A stretch of DNA of 64,000 nucleotides from Thiohalophilus sp. (GCF_034521165.1 NZ_JAXHMV010000008.1:744001-808000), one strand, 5' to 3'; positions 48,683 through 57,396 are shown, numbered from the stretch's first letter. Numbers and translations: made by a program. Notes: generated by a model from the letters alone, not told the origin.

Positions 48683-49027
48683 ATGAGCTCAACCGAGTTG
48701 ATGTGCGGGCCGGGTCTGGAGCCGGCCGAACCGCTGTATACCCGGGTGCCGATTCGGGATGAAACCGGGCAATATCTCAGCGACTTTATGATGATTATCC
48801 CCGGTCTGCGCAGACGCAGCGTCGATATGCGTCAGGAGATCATCGGCCGCATCGATCATGTCCTGCAACTCTATAAGCGTACCGTGGTGTTTGCCGATCT
48901 GAACCTGAAAACCAACGTCCTGTGGGTATCGGTTAAACCGGTGCCGGGCATTTGCCTGGAGTTACCCGCAGTGATCAAATTTCACGTCCCCGAAGCCCTG
49001 CTGGTCAGCCATCGTATACCGGGTTAA
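48683..49027 (+). CDS. conserved hypothetical protein
   Basis: A 114-residue protein without recognised domain. It begins MSSTELMCGPGLEPAEPLYT and has a strand-rich C-half (KRTVVFADLNLKTNVLWVSV, LELPAVIKFHVPEALLVSH). GGGAGGGGG directly before the ATG at 48683 is decisive for the start; the open frame upstream to 48605 has no site. It precedes the RutE-like gene by 97 bases. Confidence 0.65.
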   Translation: MSSTELMCGPGLEPAEPLYTRVPIRDETGQYLSDFMMIIPGLRRRSVDMRQEIIGRIDHVLQLYKRTVVFADLNLKTNVLWVSVKPVPGICLELPAVIKFHVPEALLVSHRIPG

Positions 49028-49124
49028 GGCATTAATAATTTGTTGAATGAATAACCACGCATTTGTCAGGGCAGGGGGACGGCCTTCATAATAGCAGTCA
49101 AATTGATAATCCATGGAGAAAGTA

Positions 49125-49715
49125 ATGGCAGAAGCCCTGAATGCTGACGCGCTCGATACCCTGTTTCGCAAGGCCCGCAGCCACAACGGCTGGCAGGATC
49201 GGCCGGTCAGCGATGAACTGTTACAGCAGTTGTACGACCTGATGAAATGGGGGCCGACCGGTGCCAACTCCTGCCCCGCCCGTTTTGTGTTTGTCAAATC
49301 CGATGAGGCCAAGGCCCGGATGAAACCGGCGCTGGCCGAAGGCAACGTGGAAAAATCGATGACCGCGCCGGTGGTGGCGATTATCGGTATGGACCTGGAG
49401 TTTTACGAGAAACTGCCCAAGCTGTTTCCACATACCGATGCCAAATCCTGGTTCGAGGGCAAACCCGAGAAGATTCAGGACAGCGCGCATCGCGATGCCT
49501 CGCTGCAGGGCGCTTATCTGATGCTGGCGGCGCGCAGCCTGGGACTCGATTGCGGGCCGATGTCCGGTTTCGATAATGCCAAAATGGACGGGGCGTTTTT
49601 CCCTGACGGCAAGATCAAGTCGGTCTTTATCTGTGCCATGGGCTATGGCGATGAATCGAAACTCTATCCGCGCGGCCCGCGACTCGATTTTGACGAAGCC
49701 TGTCATATCGAATAA
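49125..49715 (+). CDS. RutE/HadB-like nitroreductase (malonic semialdehyde reductase family)
   Basis: A 196-residue FMN-dependent nitroreductase-family enzyme. HNGWQDRPVSDELLQQLYDL, MKWGPTGANSCPARFVFV, HRDASLQGAYLMLAARSLGL and CGPMSGFDNAKMDGAFFPDG are characteristic of the malonic semialdehyde reductase RutE. No other rut genes are here, so pyrimidine catabolism is not implied. ATG 49125 follows GGAGAAAG. A clear terminator follows. Confidence 0.87.
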   Translation: MAEALNADALDTLFRKARSHNGWQDRPVSDELLQQLYDLMKWGPTGANSCPARFVFVKSDEAKARMKPALAEGNVEKSMTAPVVAIIGMDLEFYEKLPKLFPHTDAKSWFEGKPEKIQDSAHRDASLQGAYLMLAARSLGLDCGPMSGFDNAKMDGAFFPDGKIKSVFICAMGYGDESKLYPRGPRLDFDEACHIE

Positions 49716-49736
49716 GCCCCGTCTCATCGGCGTAAT

Positions 49737-49770
49737 AAAAACGGCCACCCGTCGGTGGCCGTTTTTTTTT
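49737..49770 (+). terminator. Rho-independent terminator
   Basis: Stem ACGGCCACC (49741-49749) / GGTGGCCGT (49754-49762), loop CGTC, flanked by A4 and T8. It ends the RutE-like gene 22 bases after its stop. The following ~260 bases hold no gene that I can support. Confidence 0.93.
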
Positions 49771-50033
49771 GACGGTTATTAAAGCTCAATACGCTGACCG
49801 GGGTTCCTGTCTGTCGCGGACGATACTGCCGCATCGCAAATAGCGCCTCAGGACCTGTTCCGCTTCACTAAAGGTCCCATACGGTTAGAAGGTGATGCAT
49901 TAGCGGATATAAAAGAACCATGGCTGGCTGTTGAAATAAAAGCACCGGCGGCGTGGTGGAATCAGCCTGTTTTTCCCATTGCGATGCGGTTCATTATAAT
50001 CCGGTTTCGATTTTCGTCATGTGAGTGTCGAAT

Positions 50034-50261
50034 TTACCCGGTTGCTTCTTCGTTATACTGATTCTCCGGCAGGAGCTCTCCCGCAATGGCCTTGTAAACA
50101 AATATCTCGGCCTCCCGTTTATCAACAAACGGCCCGCCGAGTCCCTCCCGGGTCAGTGCATACCAGCCTTGCCCTGTAACATGAAAATAACGATCGTTGT
50201 TGATACGATCATGTCGACCGGAACGAGGGGGCCCCCCTTCCAGGGTTCTGACAAATCCCAT
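50034..50261 (-). CDS. DUF6316-type small protein, paralogue
   Basis: A 75-residue protein with the pattern DRINNDRYFHVTGQGWYALTREGLGGPF and an acidic helix, the same order as the product of 31977-32183. AAAGGAT lies five bases before the ATG (50259-50261). Function unknown. The two genes are 18 kb apart, so they are not a recent tandem duplication. Confidence 0.75.
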   Translation of the reverse strand: MGFVRTLEGGPPRSGRHDRINNDRYFHVTGQGWYALTREGLGGPFVDKREAEIFVYKAIAGELLPENQYNEEATG

Positions 50262-50311
50262 TTGTAATCCTTTTTTTACCAGAAACGTCAGTCAGGATAG
50301 GTATGGGTGGG

Positions 50312-50334
50312 GCCTGGTGTCTGTCAGACCAGGC
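50312..50334. other. hairpin with palindromic loop
   Basis: GCCTGGT (50312-50318) / ACCAGGC (50328-50334); the loop GTCTGTCAG is itself nearly palindromic. No T run. It lies in the gap between the CbiM-like and DUF6316 genes. Confidence 0.4.
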
Positions 50335-50450
50335 TGAAAATGATGTAGGCCAGATCAGACAAGTGGTGTAGGAAAAGTCTGACAAAGTGTCGGTGATGGC
50401 TGATCGAATCAGAGTGGGGCTGTGCGACTCGAACAGGGAAAGAGCGGTGA

Positions 50451-51119
50451 TTATTTGCCCTGGATATAGCGGGCGTCGTCGAAGGTTTCGATCCATTCCG
50501 GGCGCATGGCTACCAGAATACTGGTGAACATGCCGGTGATAAAGGCTTCGGGAAACATCATCAGCGGCAGATAGGGAAAGTAATCATAGGCCAGTTGGCC
50601 GGGACTGTAGGCGCCGGCGATCAGTAACAGGCCGGCAGCCAGACTGGCGGCGCCGGCCATGGCCAGGGCCGCGCCGAAAAAGCCGTTGATGAAAATATAA
50701 ATGAAGACATGGTGGGGCAGTCTGGATTCGGCCAGGCGTAGAATCGCGGTGCTGATCAGGATCGGGGTCAGGCCCATTACGAGCACATTGAGCGGGTAGG
50801 TCTGCCAGTCGCTGCTGCCGTTATAAATGAGTCCCAGCAACACCAGGCTGATCACGATCAGGGCCCGTTGCCAGCCGAACATCAGGGTCATCAGGGTGGC
50901 GCCAAGATAGTGGTATTCCAGACCCGGCAGGCGGGTGGTGGTGATCTGCCACAGCAGGATCAGGGCGACACTGCTGCCGAGAAAAACATGGGCCTTGTGT
51001 GGCTGCGCCAGATACTCGCGCCAGTGGACCTGGATAATGGCGAGCAGCAGGATCAGGAAATAGAGGACCCCGGCGAGCCATAACCAGCTTTGCGGTACCA
51101 TGTCGGCCGGGTAATTCAC
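50451..51119 (-). CDS. CbiM-like energy-coupling-factor permease
   Basis: A 222-residue membrane protein with six to seven helices that resembles the CbiM substrate-specific subunit of cobalt/nickel ECF transporters (PLNVLVMGLTPILISTAI, YFPYLPLMMFPEAFITGMFT). The N-terminal M-x-x-P-D-G-like metal loop of true CbiM (MHIxxG) is absent; instead it starts with GTG, NYPADMVPQSWLWL, so it may transport something else or work without the metal-specific start. Its start overlaps the histidine phosphatase stop (GTGA). No ATPase or CbiQ is near. Confidence 0.7.
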   Translation of the reverse strand: MNYPADMVPQSWLWLAGVLYFLILLLAIIQVHWREYLAQPHKAHVFLGSSVALILLWQITTTRLPGLEYHYLGATLMTLMFGWQRALIVISLVLLGLIYNGSSDWQTYPLNVLVMGLTPILISTAILRLAESRLPHHVFIYIFINGFFGAALAMAGAASLAAGLLLIAGAYSPGQLAYDYFPYLPLMMFPEAFITGMFTSILVAMRPEWIETFDDARYIQGK

Positions 51120-51646
51120 CAGTCAAACTCCACGATCTGGCCGTTGTCAAAATTCAGTCGGGCCATTGTCTGATCATCCAGGTCATTCAGCAAGGCACTG
51201 AGCGCGCGCAGGGTTTCTTCATGCACCACCAGCAGCACGCTCTTTTCGGGTTGCTCTTGCAACCACGCTAGAAACCGGCCGATGCGTTGTTTGTGTTCGA
51301 GCAGTGACTCCCCGCCGGGCGGCCGGGTGTTCAGCGGATCGGCGCCGATAGTGTCAAAATAGTCGGCCACCGGACGACCGTCGAAGCCCGAACGAATATC
51401 GTTAAGATCGGGATGCGCGCTGATCGGGATCTGATGATAGCGGTTGACGATGTCGGCGCTCTGGCGGGTGCGGGGCAGTTCGGAAGTAATGATATGTTGC
51501 AGCGGCACGTCCCGCAGGCGTTCGGCAGCGGCCTCGATCTGGGCAATCCCGGTGTCGGTCAAGTGCACGTCGCGGCCCGGGTCATCATTACACAGACCGA
51601 GATCATTGAAATTGGTGCGACCATGGCGCATCGCGTACAGGGGCAT
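51116..51646 (-). CDS. histidine phosphatase family protein (CobC-like)
   Basis: A 176-residue phosphoglycerate-mutase-fold phosphatase: MPLYAMRHGRTNFNDLGL (RHG motif), VHLTDTGIAQIEAAAERL, ITSELPRTRQSADIV, PPGGESLLEHKQRI and LLVVHEETLRAL (second His). These match alpha-ribazole phosphatase CobC and broad GpmB relatives. Coupling to a CbiM-like gene favours a cobalamin/cobalt link, but a general phosphatase is equally possible. Start ATG 51644-51646. Confidence 0.8.
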   Translation of the reverse strand: MPLYAMRHGRTNFNDLGLCNDDPGRDVHLTDTGIAQIEAAAERLRDVPLQHIITSELPRTRQSADIVNRYHQIPISAHPDLNDIRSGFDGRPVADYFDTIGADPLNTRPPGGESLLEHKQRIGRFLAWLQEQPEKSVLLVVHEETLRALSALLNDLDDQTMARLNFDNGQIVEFDW

Positions 51647-51744
51647 GGGATTCACCGTGGCAACGACATTCCTGTTTATAATAACATAGCCAATTCGCCT
51701 GACGGCAGCGAGCCGCAAACCAGTAAATTCACGAGGGAGGCCCC

Positions 51745-52161
51745 TTGAGCAAGCCCAATACCCTGATTGTTCGACCGGACGGACCCCTGCAGTTCGAAGG
51801 CGAGATTACACTCGAGGATGGCGAGGGGAATCTCCTGCTGAATGGCAATGAGGCCTGGTTGTGCCGTTGCGGCCAGTCGCGGGATAAACCGTTTTGCGAT
51901 GGCGCCCACAAGCGCTGCGGTTTTGCCGATCCCGCCCGGTTTGACGATGAGCGCCGTGAAGCGCTGGCAGATGACGTCACGCCATTACAGTTGACCGTCA
52001 AGAACGATGCGATGCTGATTGCCAGGGGGCCGCTGACCATTCGCAGCAAGGATGGAACATCCAGCACGACCCGCAACCGTGCGGCACTGTGCCGTTGTGG
52101 CCAGTCACAGAACAAGCCGTTCTGCGATGCTAGCCACAAACAGTGCGGTTTTCGCGGCTGA
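51745..52161 (+). CDS. double CDGSH iron-sulfur protein
   Basis: A 138-residue soluble protein with two CDGSH 2Fe-2S motifs: CRCGQSRDKPFCDGAH (residues ~41-56) and CRCGQSQNKPFCDASH (~115-130; Gly replaced by Ala before Ser-His). Each has the 3-Cys/1-His ligands of labile redox clusters found in mitoNEET relatives. It starts with TTG at 51745; GAGGGAGG five bases upstream makes this start convincing. Role in iron or redox handling is inferred from the family. Confidence 0.87.
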   Translation: MSKPNTLIVRPDGPLQFEGEITLEDGEGNLLLNGNEAWLCRCGQSRDKPFCDGAHKRCGFADPARFDDERREALADDVTPLQLTVKNDAMLIARGPLTIRSKDGTSSTTRNRAALCRCGQSQNKPFCDASHKQCGFRG

Positions 52162-52264
52162 AGCGTGTTATAGCGTTTACAGGCAGGAACAGGGCGTTCC
52201 ACGCAGCGTTATCCTGGTATCGAGATGGTGGTGCGCAGGACGCACTTTATCCGGCTGTAGAAAG

Positions 52265-52457
52265 GAAAACTCAACGCAGAGACGCAAAGGCGCAGAGGGC
52301 CGCTGAGAAGGAATATAAATTGGTCCGATCATGGCGGTCTCGCTGGCGATTGCCTGCGTGATACCATCCAGAATGGATATAACCACCGAAATACCGAACA
52401 CACTGACCGGCACTGAACAAACAGAGGATTTAATCGTCGGTGGGTTTCGGTGTGTTC
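52265..52457. repeat. half-dyad CGCAGAG arm and degenerate CACCGAAA dyad
   Basis: AACGCAGAGACGCAAAGGCG (about 52273-52292) is one arm of the dispersed CGCAGAG element. Further on, CACCGAAATACCGAACACAC faces CGGTGGGTTTCGGTGTGTTC (ends near 52457), related to the 16-bp inverted repeat at 48379. The remaining gap to 52635 shows nothing. Confidence 0.55.
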
Positions 52458-52635
52458 AACAGCGTCGAGCGGACAAAATCAATCAGGCAGCCGAACAGCT
52501 GGTGGCGATTGCCCGGGTGGGGATAACGATGCCCTGTCACAGCTGGTGACGGCCAGGATGGTACAGATTATGCCAATTCAGCATACCGAAACCAGGCTCG
52601 CATTCCAGGCTTTTTCCCGCCACGACCTCGAAGCG

Positions 52636-53232
52636 CTATTTGCTATCGGTTCCTGAATCGGGCCAGGGGCGGGCATACACTCCCCGAATGGCCGGCAAGG
52701 CGTCCGGTAAATGCTGGAAGGCATGATCGCCGTCATCATACAGCCGGATGTCGGCACAGTTGTCATAGCGTTCGGTGGCCAGTCGATAATCGAGCAGTTC
52801 GTCGCCCTTGTCCAGCAGTAACAGCGTCGGCGGGGAGGCGATGCAAGGGTGCGGTACATCCAGCGCCCGCAGCGCATCCAGATGCCGGGTGGTCAGTGTA
52901 TAACGCTCACCCGTATAGTAATTGATGTTTTCTCCCAGACAGGTTTCCAGGCTTGCCAGGGGCATCAGCGCCGGATTGATTAACACCCGTTTGAGCGAGT
53001 AACGTTGCCCGAGGTACTGGGTGTAATAGCCTCCCAGGGACGCCCCGGCCAGCAGCAGATTGCTGTCCAGTCGCAATGACTCCTCGACCAGGTGTTGCAG
53101 CATGACAATAGCCCGCGAGGGATCATAATGGTAAGTTGGTGTCAGTATCGGTATATCGTCCAGTTGCTCACGCAGAAACTGGCCCTTGGCCGAGGCGCCG
53201 CTGCTGTTGAAACCATGTAGATAAATGATCAT
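52636..53232 (-). CDS. YqiA-family esterase
   Basis: A 198-residue alpha/beta hydrolase of the YqiA/YcfP type. It starts MIIYLHGFNSSGASAKGQFL (the HGF oxyanion signature), has the nucleophile elbow LLAGASLGGYYTQYLGQRY, a late Asp in LLLLDKGDELLDYR and the catalytic His in DDGDHAFQHLPDAL. Cytosolic; natural substrate unknown. It is divergent from zapE. In E. coli yqiA sits with parE; here it does not. Confidence 0.87.
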   Translation of the reverse strand: MIIYLHGFNSSGASAKGQFLREQLDDIPILTPTYHYDPSRAIVMLQHLVEESLRLDSNLLLAGASLGGYYTQYLGQRYSLKRVLINPALMPLASLETCLGENINYYTGERYTLTTRHLDALRALDVPHPCIASPPTLLLLDKGDELLDYRLATERYDNCADIRLYDDGDHAFQHLPDALPAIRGVYARPWPDSGTDSK

Positions 53233-53333
53233 GCGTTAGCGTAATTTTGATGTGTGCGTTTGTTGTATCAAGTTTTGCCAAAATACTACGATACATTAAA
53301 TAGAGACACCAGTTCAGGAATGCCGCCTGCCCT

Positions 53334-54440
53334 ATGAGTACACCGCAAGAGCGCTATCAGTTTGACCTCGAGCACAATGGGTTTGTCCACGACCCGCAGC
53401 AGGCTGCGGCGGTGGAACAGACCCAGCGTCTGTACGAAGCGCTGCTGGCGGCGCAACAGCGGCGCCCCGGACTGCTGGCGCGCCTGCTCGATCGTCGCTC
53501 GGAGCCGGTGCGGGGACTGTATGTCCGCGGCGGCACCGGCCGTGGCAAGACCTACCTGATGGACAGCTTTTACGACTGCCTGCCGTTTCGAGACAAACAC
53601 CGGGTGCACTATCACCGTTTTATGATCGATATCCACGCTCGCTTGCGCGATCTGCCCCGTTCACCCGATCCGCTGGTCGTCATCGCCAATGAAATCGCCG
53701 ATCAGCTCAAGGTACTGTGCCTGGACGAGTTCCACGTGCATGACATCGCCGATGCCATGTTGCTGAGTGGCCTGCTCAAGGCGCTGTTCGACAAGGGCGT
53801 GACACTGGTGGCGACATCCAATACGCCGATTGATGAATTGTATAAAAACGGCCTGCAGCGCGAACGCTTTATGTTTGCCATTGAACTGCTTAAATGGCAT
53901 ACCTGTGAAGTGGATCTGGAGCAGGGGACTGATTACCGTTTCCGGCTGCTGGAAGCCAGTCAGCATTTCTATGTCGCCGGGCCTGAAGAGGGTGAAAAGT
54001 TTATTACCACCGCGATCGAGCAGATGGCGCCGGATACCCTCAAGCACGATCGCCAGTTAACCGTGAACAAACGCCCGATTGCCTACCGGGCTCTGGCGGA
54101 TGATGTGGTCTGGTTTGATTTCAACGCCCTGTGCAATACACCGCGTTCGGCCAATGACTATATCCGGATCGCCCAGCAATTTCACACAGTTTATATAAGT
54201 AATATATTTCGCATGACCGAAGCACACGATAATGTTGCCAAGCGTTTTGTGCACTTGATCGATGCGCTGTATGATCATAATGTCAAACTGGTCGCGGCGG
54301 CGGAAGTGCCTCCCGCCGAACTGTATGCGGGCAAGCGCCTCGCGTTGGGTTTTGAACGGGCTGTCAGCCGGATTTCTGAAATGGGCAGCAAGGCCTATCT
54401 GGCCTTGCCGCACCGGTTGCGGACCCATCCTCTTACCTGA
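53334..54440 (+). CDS. zapE: cell division protein ZapE (AFG1-like ATPase)
   Basis: ZapE is a P-loop ATPase recruited to the Z ring late in division. The 368-residue length matches. Walker A GGTGRGKTYLMDSFYDCLP, Walker B VLCLDEFHVHDIADAMLLS, sensor TLVATSNTPIDELYKNGLQR and the family ends FHTVYISNIFRMTEAHDN and LALGFERAVSRISEMGS are all present. It starts 101 bases from the divergent esterase and is followed by a lipoprotein gene. Confidence 0.93.
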   Translation: MSTPQERYQFDLEHNGFVHDPQQAAAVEQTQRLYEALLAAQQRRPGLLARLLDRRSEPVRGLYVRGGTGRGKTYLMDSFYDCLPFRDKHRVHYHRFMIDIHARLRDLPRSPDPLVVIANEIADQLKVLCLDEFHVHDIADAMLLSGLLKALFDKGVTLVATSNTPIDELYKNGLQRERFMFAIELLKWHTCEVDLEQGTDYRFRLLEASQHFYVAGPEEGEKFITTAIEQMAPDTLKHDRQLTVNKRPIAYRALADDVVWFDFNALCNTPRSANDYIRIAQQFHTVYISNIFRMTEAHDNVAKRFVHLIDALYDHNVKLVAAAEVPPAELYAGKRLALGFERAVSRISEMGSKAYLALPHRLRTHPLT

Positions 54441-54451
54441 AGGAGAATCTC

Positions 54452-55363
54452 ATGTGGCACCGTCTCATCCTGTTTCTGGCGGTCGGAACGTTCAGCGTGA
54501 TTGGTTGCCAGTCGATGTCACAACCACAGCCGCCGCCGTTTGCCGATATCCACCTGCATTACAACTGGGATCAGGACGAAATCTACAGCCCGGAACAGGC
54601 ACTGGAGGATCTGCAAAAACACAATGTGGTACTGGCCGTGGTCTCCAGTGTGCCGTCCGATTTTGCGCTTAAACTGTCGGAGCTGGGTAAAGACTGGATC
54701 GTGCCGTTTTACACTCCCTATTACGATGCAGGCAATCGACTGAACTGGTTTTACGATGAAAAGGTCGTTGACAAGGCCCGCGAGGCGCTGGCCAGCGGGA
54801 GGTTTTACGGACTGGGGGAAATTCATCTGGTTGCGGGCGCCGGTCCGCGTCGCGACAACCCGGTATTTCTCGGCTTGCTGGATCTGGCCAGGGAGTTCGA
54901 TGTACCGGTTAACATCCATACCGATTCATCCCGTTATGAATACATGTTGTCGATTTGTGAGCAACACCCTGATGTTACCTTTCAGTGGGCGCATGTCGGC
55001 GGTATCCTGCAACCGGCGGCGATCACACCGGTAATGGACGTTTGCCCCAATGTCTGGGCGGATATGTCGGCGCGGGATCCCTGGCACTATGGGGATTTCG
55101 TTGTCCGTGGCCAGCCGATCCCGGAGGAGTGGCGGCAGTGGATAATGCGGTTTCAGGATCGCATCATGGTCGGAACCGATCCGGTTTCAGGCGGACATGA
55201 AGTCTATACCTGGCATGAGGCCGACGATGGCTGGACCCAGTATGCAGCATTATATGACTATCATCGCGGCTGGATGAATCAGTTGCCACCCGAGGTGGAA
55301 AAGAAGATCCGGCTGACCAATGCCCAACGCTTTTTTGATTACGCGTTGCAAAAGATTCGCTAG
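54452..55363 (+). CDS. amidohydrolase-2 family lipoprotein
   Basis: A 303-residue TIM-barrel metal-dependent hydrolase exported as a lipoprotein: signal LILFLAVGTFSVIGCQSM with lipobox VIGC (Cys19). Metal ligands are suggested by FADIHLHYNWDQDEIYSPEQ (HxH), VNIHTDSSR, WAHVGG and VGTDPVSGGHE (final Asp). The fold is that of decarboxylase/lactonase-like amidohydrolases; substrate unknown. AAGGAGAA precedes the ATG. Its stop overlaps the next start by one base. Confidence 0.8.
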   Translation: MWHRLILFLAVGTFSVIGCQSMSQPQPPPFADIHLHYNWDQDEIYSPEQALEDLQKHNVVLAVVSSVPSDFALKLSELGKDWIVPFYTPYYDAGNRLNWFYDEKVVDKAREALASGRFYGLGEIHLVAGAGPRRDNPVFLGLLDLAREFDVPVNIHTDSSRYEYMLSICEQHPDVTFQWAHVGGILQPAAITPVMDVCPNVWADMSARDPWHYGDFVVRGQPIPEEWRQWIMRFQDRIMVGTDPVSGGHEVYTWHEADDGWTQYAALYDYHRGWMNQLPPEVEKKIRLTNAQRFFDYALQKIR

Positions 55364-56070
55364 TGGACTATTCGTTCTCGCCAATTGGCGTGGTTCATTC
55401 CTGTTTTTCCGATAAATTCGGTGTGCCGCGCCAGCCCCGTCTGGCGCCGGCAGCGACCGGTCAAATAGAACTCCTGGCGCCCTATAACCGCGAGGAAGCC
55501 GTGCGCGAGCTGGCGGGCTTCTCCCATATCTGGGTGGTATTTGTCTTTCACGAGGCCAAGCGTGAAGCGTGGAAACCGACCGTGCGCCCGCCGCGACTCG
55601 GGGGAAACCGGCGAGTCGGGGTCTTTGCCAGCCGTTCGCCGGAACGACCCAATCCGATCGGCCTGTCCCTGCTGACACTCGATGGCGTGGAAACCGGTGA
55701 AGGTCGGGTCACATTACAGGTGAGTAATCTGGATCTGATCGACGGCACGCCGGTGCTGGATATCAAACCCTATATCCCCTATGCCGACAGTGTGCCCGAC
55801 GCCCGGGCCGGGTTTGCCCCGCAGGCGCCGGACAAACAGTTGCCGGTTAACTTCTCCGCTACAGCCCGCCAGCAGCTGGAAAAATTCAGCGCAACATATC
55901 CCAATCTTGCCGACCTGATTGAACAGGTGTTGCAACAGGATCCCCGCCCGGCCTATCAGGACAGAGCCCCCGACAGTGAGCGGGTGTTCGGCATGCAGTT
56001 GTACGATCTGGAGATCAAATGGCAGTTGCAAAACGGCGTGGTGCAGGTGATCGCGGTGGTAACGCAATAG
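55363..56070 (+). CDS. trmO: tRNA (N6-threonylcarbamoyladenosine37-N6)-methyltransferase TrmO
   Basis: TrmO (TsaA) N6-methylates t6A37 in tRNA-Thr using SAM. The 235-residue protein starts with GTG at 55363, sharing its first base with the lipoprotein stop. It has FSPIGVVHSCFSDKFGVPRQ, HIWVVFVFHEAKR, the SAM-binding RVGVFASRSPERPNPIGLSL and LDLIDGTPVLDIKPYIPYAD, all diagnostic. The C-terminal extension (~165-235) is as in the longer gammaproteobacterial form. Confidence 0.92.
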   Translation: MDYSFSPIGVVHSCFSDKFGVPRQPRLAPAATGQIELLAPYNREEAVRELAGFSHIWVVFVFHEAKREAWKPTVRPPRLGGNRRVGVFASRSPERPNPIGLSLLTLDGVETGEGRVTLQVSNLDLIDGTPVLDIKPYIPYADSVPDARAGFAPQAPDKQLPVNFSATARQQLEKFSATYPNLADLIEQVLQQDPRPAYQDRAPDSERVFGMQLYDLEIKWQLQNGVVQVIAVVTQ

Positions 56071-56175
56071 GCGATCGAATACCGTGCCGGTAGGAGGTGT
56101 GGGCGTACCGGTTTGCGAGAAAAAATTTAGCCTGGCGTATCCGCAAACAGGATCTACAGTGCGATGGGAACCAGG

Positions 56176-56604
56176 TCAGTGCACGACAGGCGCGGGATCT
56201 TTTTCCTGCGAGATATCCCGTGGCATGGGCGAGGCGTGATGCAGGAACATTCGCCAGCCCTCGGCGGTTTGCTGGTAAATGTTGGTTACAACAAAACGGA
56301 AAACCGTTTCCGGCTCTTCCAGGGTATGAATATTCTCCACCAGCGTATGCACGGCGAACCGGTCCGTGGCATGAATTACCCGATCCGATAATTCCACGAT
56401 GACATCGCCGGTATTTCTTAAAATGGTTTCCCAGCTTTTGAGAATCGCTTGGGTGCCGAGCAGTCGATCGCCCATCGGGTGGATGCAGCTGGTATCATCG
56501 CCATCCAGCCAGATTTGACGCATTGCTTCCAGGTTGCCGCCGCTGAAGGCGGCATAAAACGCGGTTTCCGCGTTGCTTGAGGTGGCAAAGTCGCTTGAAC
56601 TCAT
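56176..56604 (-). CDS. SnoaL/NTF2-like protein
   Basis: A 142-residue NTF2-like alpha+beta barrel protein: NAETAFYAAFSGGNLEAMRQ helix, IWLDGDDTSCIHPMGDRLLG, then the strand-rich end FRFVVTNIYQQTAEGWRMFL and HHASPMP. This group is common near ketosteroid-isomerase-like folds and in calcium/calmodulin kinase-like association domains; no catalytic role can be assigned. The short gap to the convergent trmO holds no repeat. Confidence 0.75.
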   Translation of the reverse strand: MSSSDFATSSNAETAFYAAFSGGNLEAMRQIWLDGDDTSCIHPMGDRLLGTQAILKSWETILRNTGDVIVELSDRVIHATDRFAVHTLVENIHTLEEPETVFRFVVTNIYQQTAEGWRMFLHHASPMPRDISQEKDPAPVVH

Positions 56605-56715
56605 GGGATTTTACCTGTTATTTGGCCCATCCAGTGTAATGAAAACGGCCTGCCATCGTCTATTGCGTATTGATCACGGCAGCTGGCTCCTGTCGCGAGG
56701 GAGGGGGAATAATTG

Positions 56716-56733
56716 TCAGACAATTTTGTCTGA
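56716..56733. promoter_or_regulatory. perfect 18-bp dyad, candidate operator
   Basis: TCAGACAA-TT-TTGTCTGA: eight-base arms and a two-base centre. It lies 136 bases before the TlpA-like gene and 112 bases from the divergent SnoaL-like start, where a dimeric repressor could act. No regulator is adjacent. Confidence 0.35.
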
Positions 56734-56868
56734 TCGGGTGTGAGAATCGATAATTCCCCGCGATGGACAGGGGTGTTCAGGACGTCATGGAACCGTCTGT
56801 CCGCACGGCGGTCGTATTATCAACGCTGACAGTATTTTATATTCAATCAATAGCAGGTTTATAAGGTT

Positions 56869-57387
56869 ATGCCGTTACAGTATTCGAAATTGTTGCGCCT
56901 GGGGTTGTTACTGGCCTGTTTGAGCCCCGGCCTGGCCGTGGGCGAGACACCGCTGAAGGATTTTGAAGGCGAGCCCCGGACAATCAAGGAATTTACAGGG
57001 GGCGAACAGTGGACGGTGGTGATGATCTGGGCCTCCGATTGCCATGTCTGCAATCGTGAAATCCACAGTTATGTCGATTTTCATTTTGTCCATTCCGATC
57101 AGGATGCCCGCATGCTCGGGATCTCCATCGACGGCTGGGCCGGTAAAAAAGACGCGGAAGACTTTATCCGGCGGCACAAGGTCGATTTCCCCAACCTGAT
57201 CGGCAATGCTGACGCCGTGGCCCACTGGTTCATGCAACAAAGTGGTGCCCGCTGGGTCGGGACGCCGACCTTCCTGCTTTATAACCCAGCCGGTGAACTC
57301 AAGGCCCAGCAGGTGGGCGCGGTGCCGGTGAAGGTCATCGAGGACTTCATCGGCAAATCCGGCCAGCCCGCAGAGCCGGCCGGCTGA
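56869..57387 (+). CDS. TlpA/ResA-like periplasmic thioredoxin
   Basis: A 172-residue exported thioredoxin-fold protein. A signal peptide (LLRLGLLLACLSPGLAVGE, cleaved near residue 24) precedes the AhpC/TlpA domain with the active-site motif ASDCHVCNREIHS (C-x2-C) and the cis-Pro segment VGTPTFLLYNPAG. Such proteins reduce periplasmic disulfides or persulfides. AAGG before the ATG. No cytochrome-maturation genes are adjacent. Confidence 0.85.
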   Translation: MPLQYSKLLRLGLLLACLSPGLAVGETPLKDFEGEPRTIKEFTGGEQWTVVMIWASDCHVCNREIHSYVDFHFVHSDQDARMLGISIDGWAGKKDAEDFIRRHKVDFPNLIGNADAVAHWFMQQSGARWVGTPTFLLYNPAGELKAQQVGAVPVKVIEDFIGKSGQPAEPAG

Positions 57388-57396
57388 ACTTTTCGA

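Noticed and set aside
49798..50058. An 87-codon stop-free frame without a usable start
   Set aside because: It follows a strong terminator, overlaps the DUF6316 gene end, lacks an upstream start codon with a ribosome site and resembles no family that I know.
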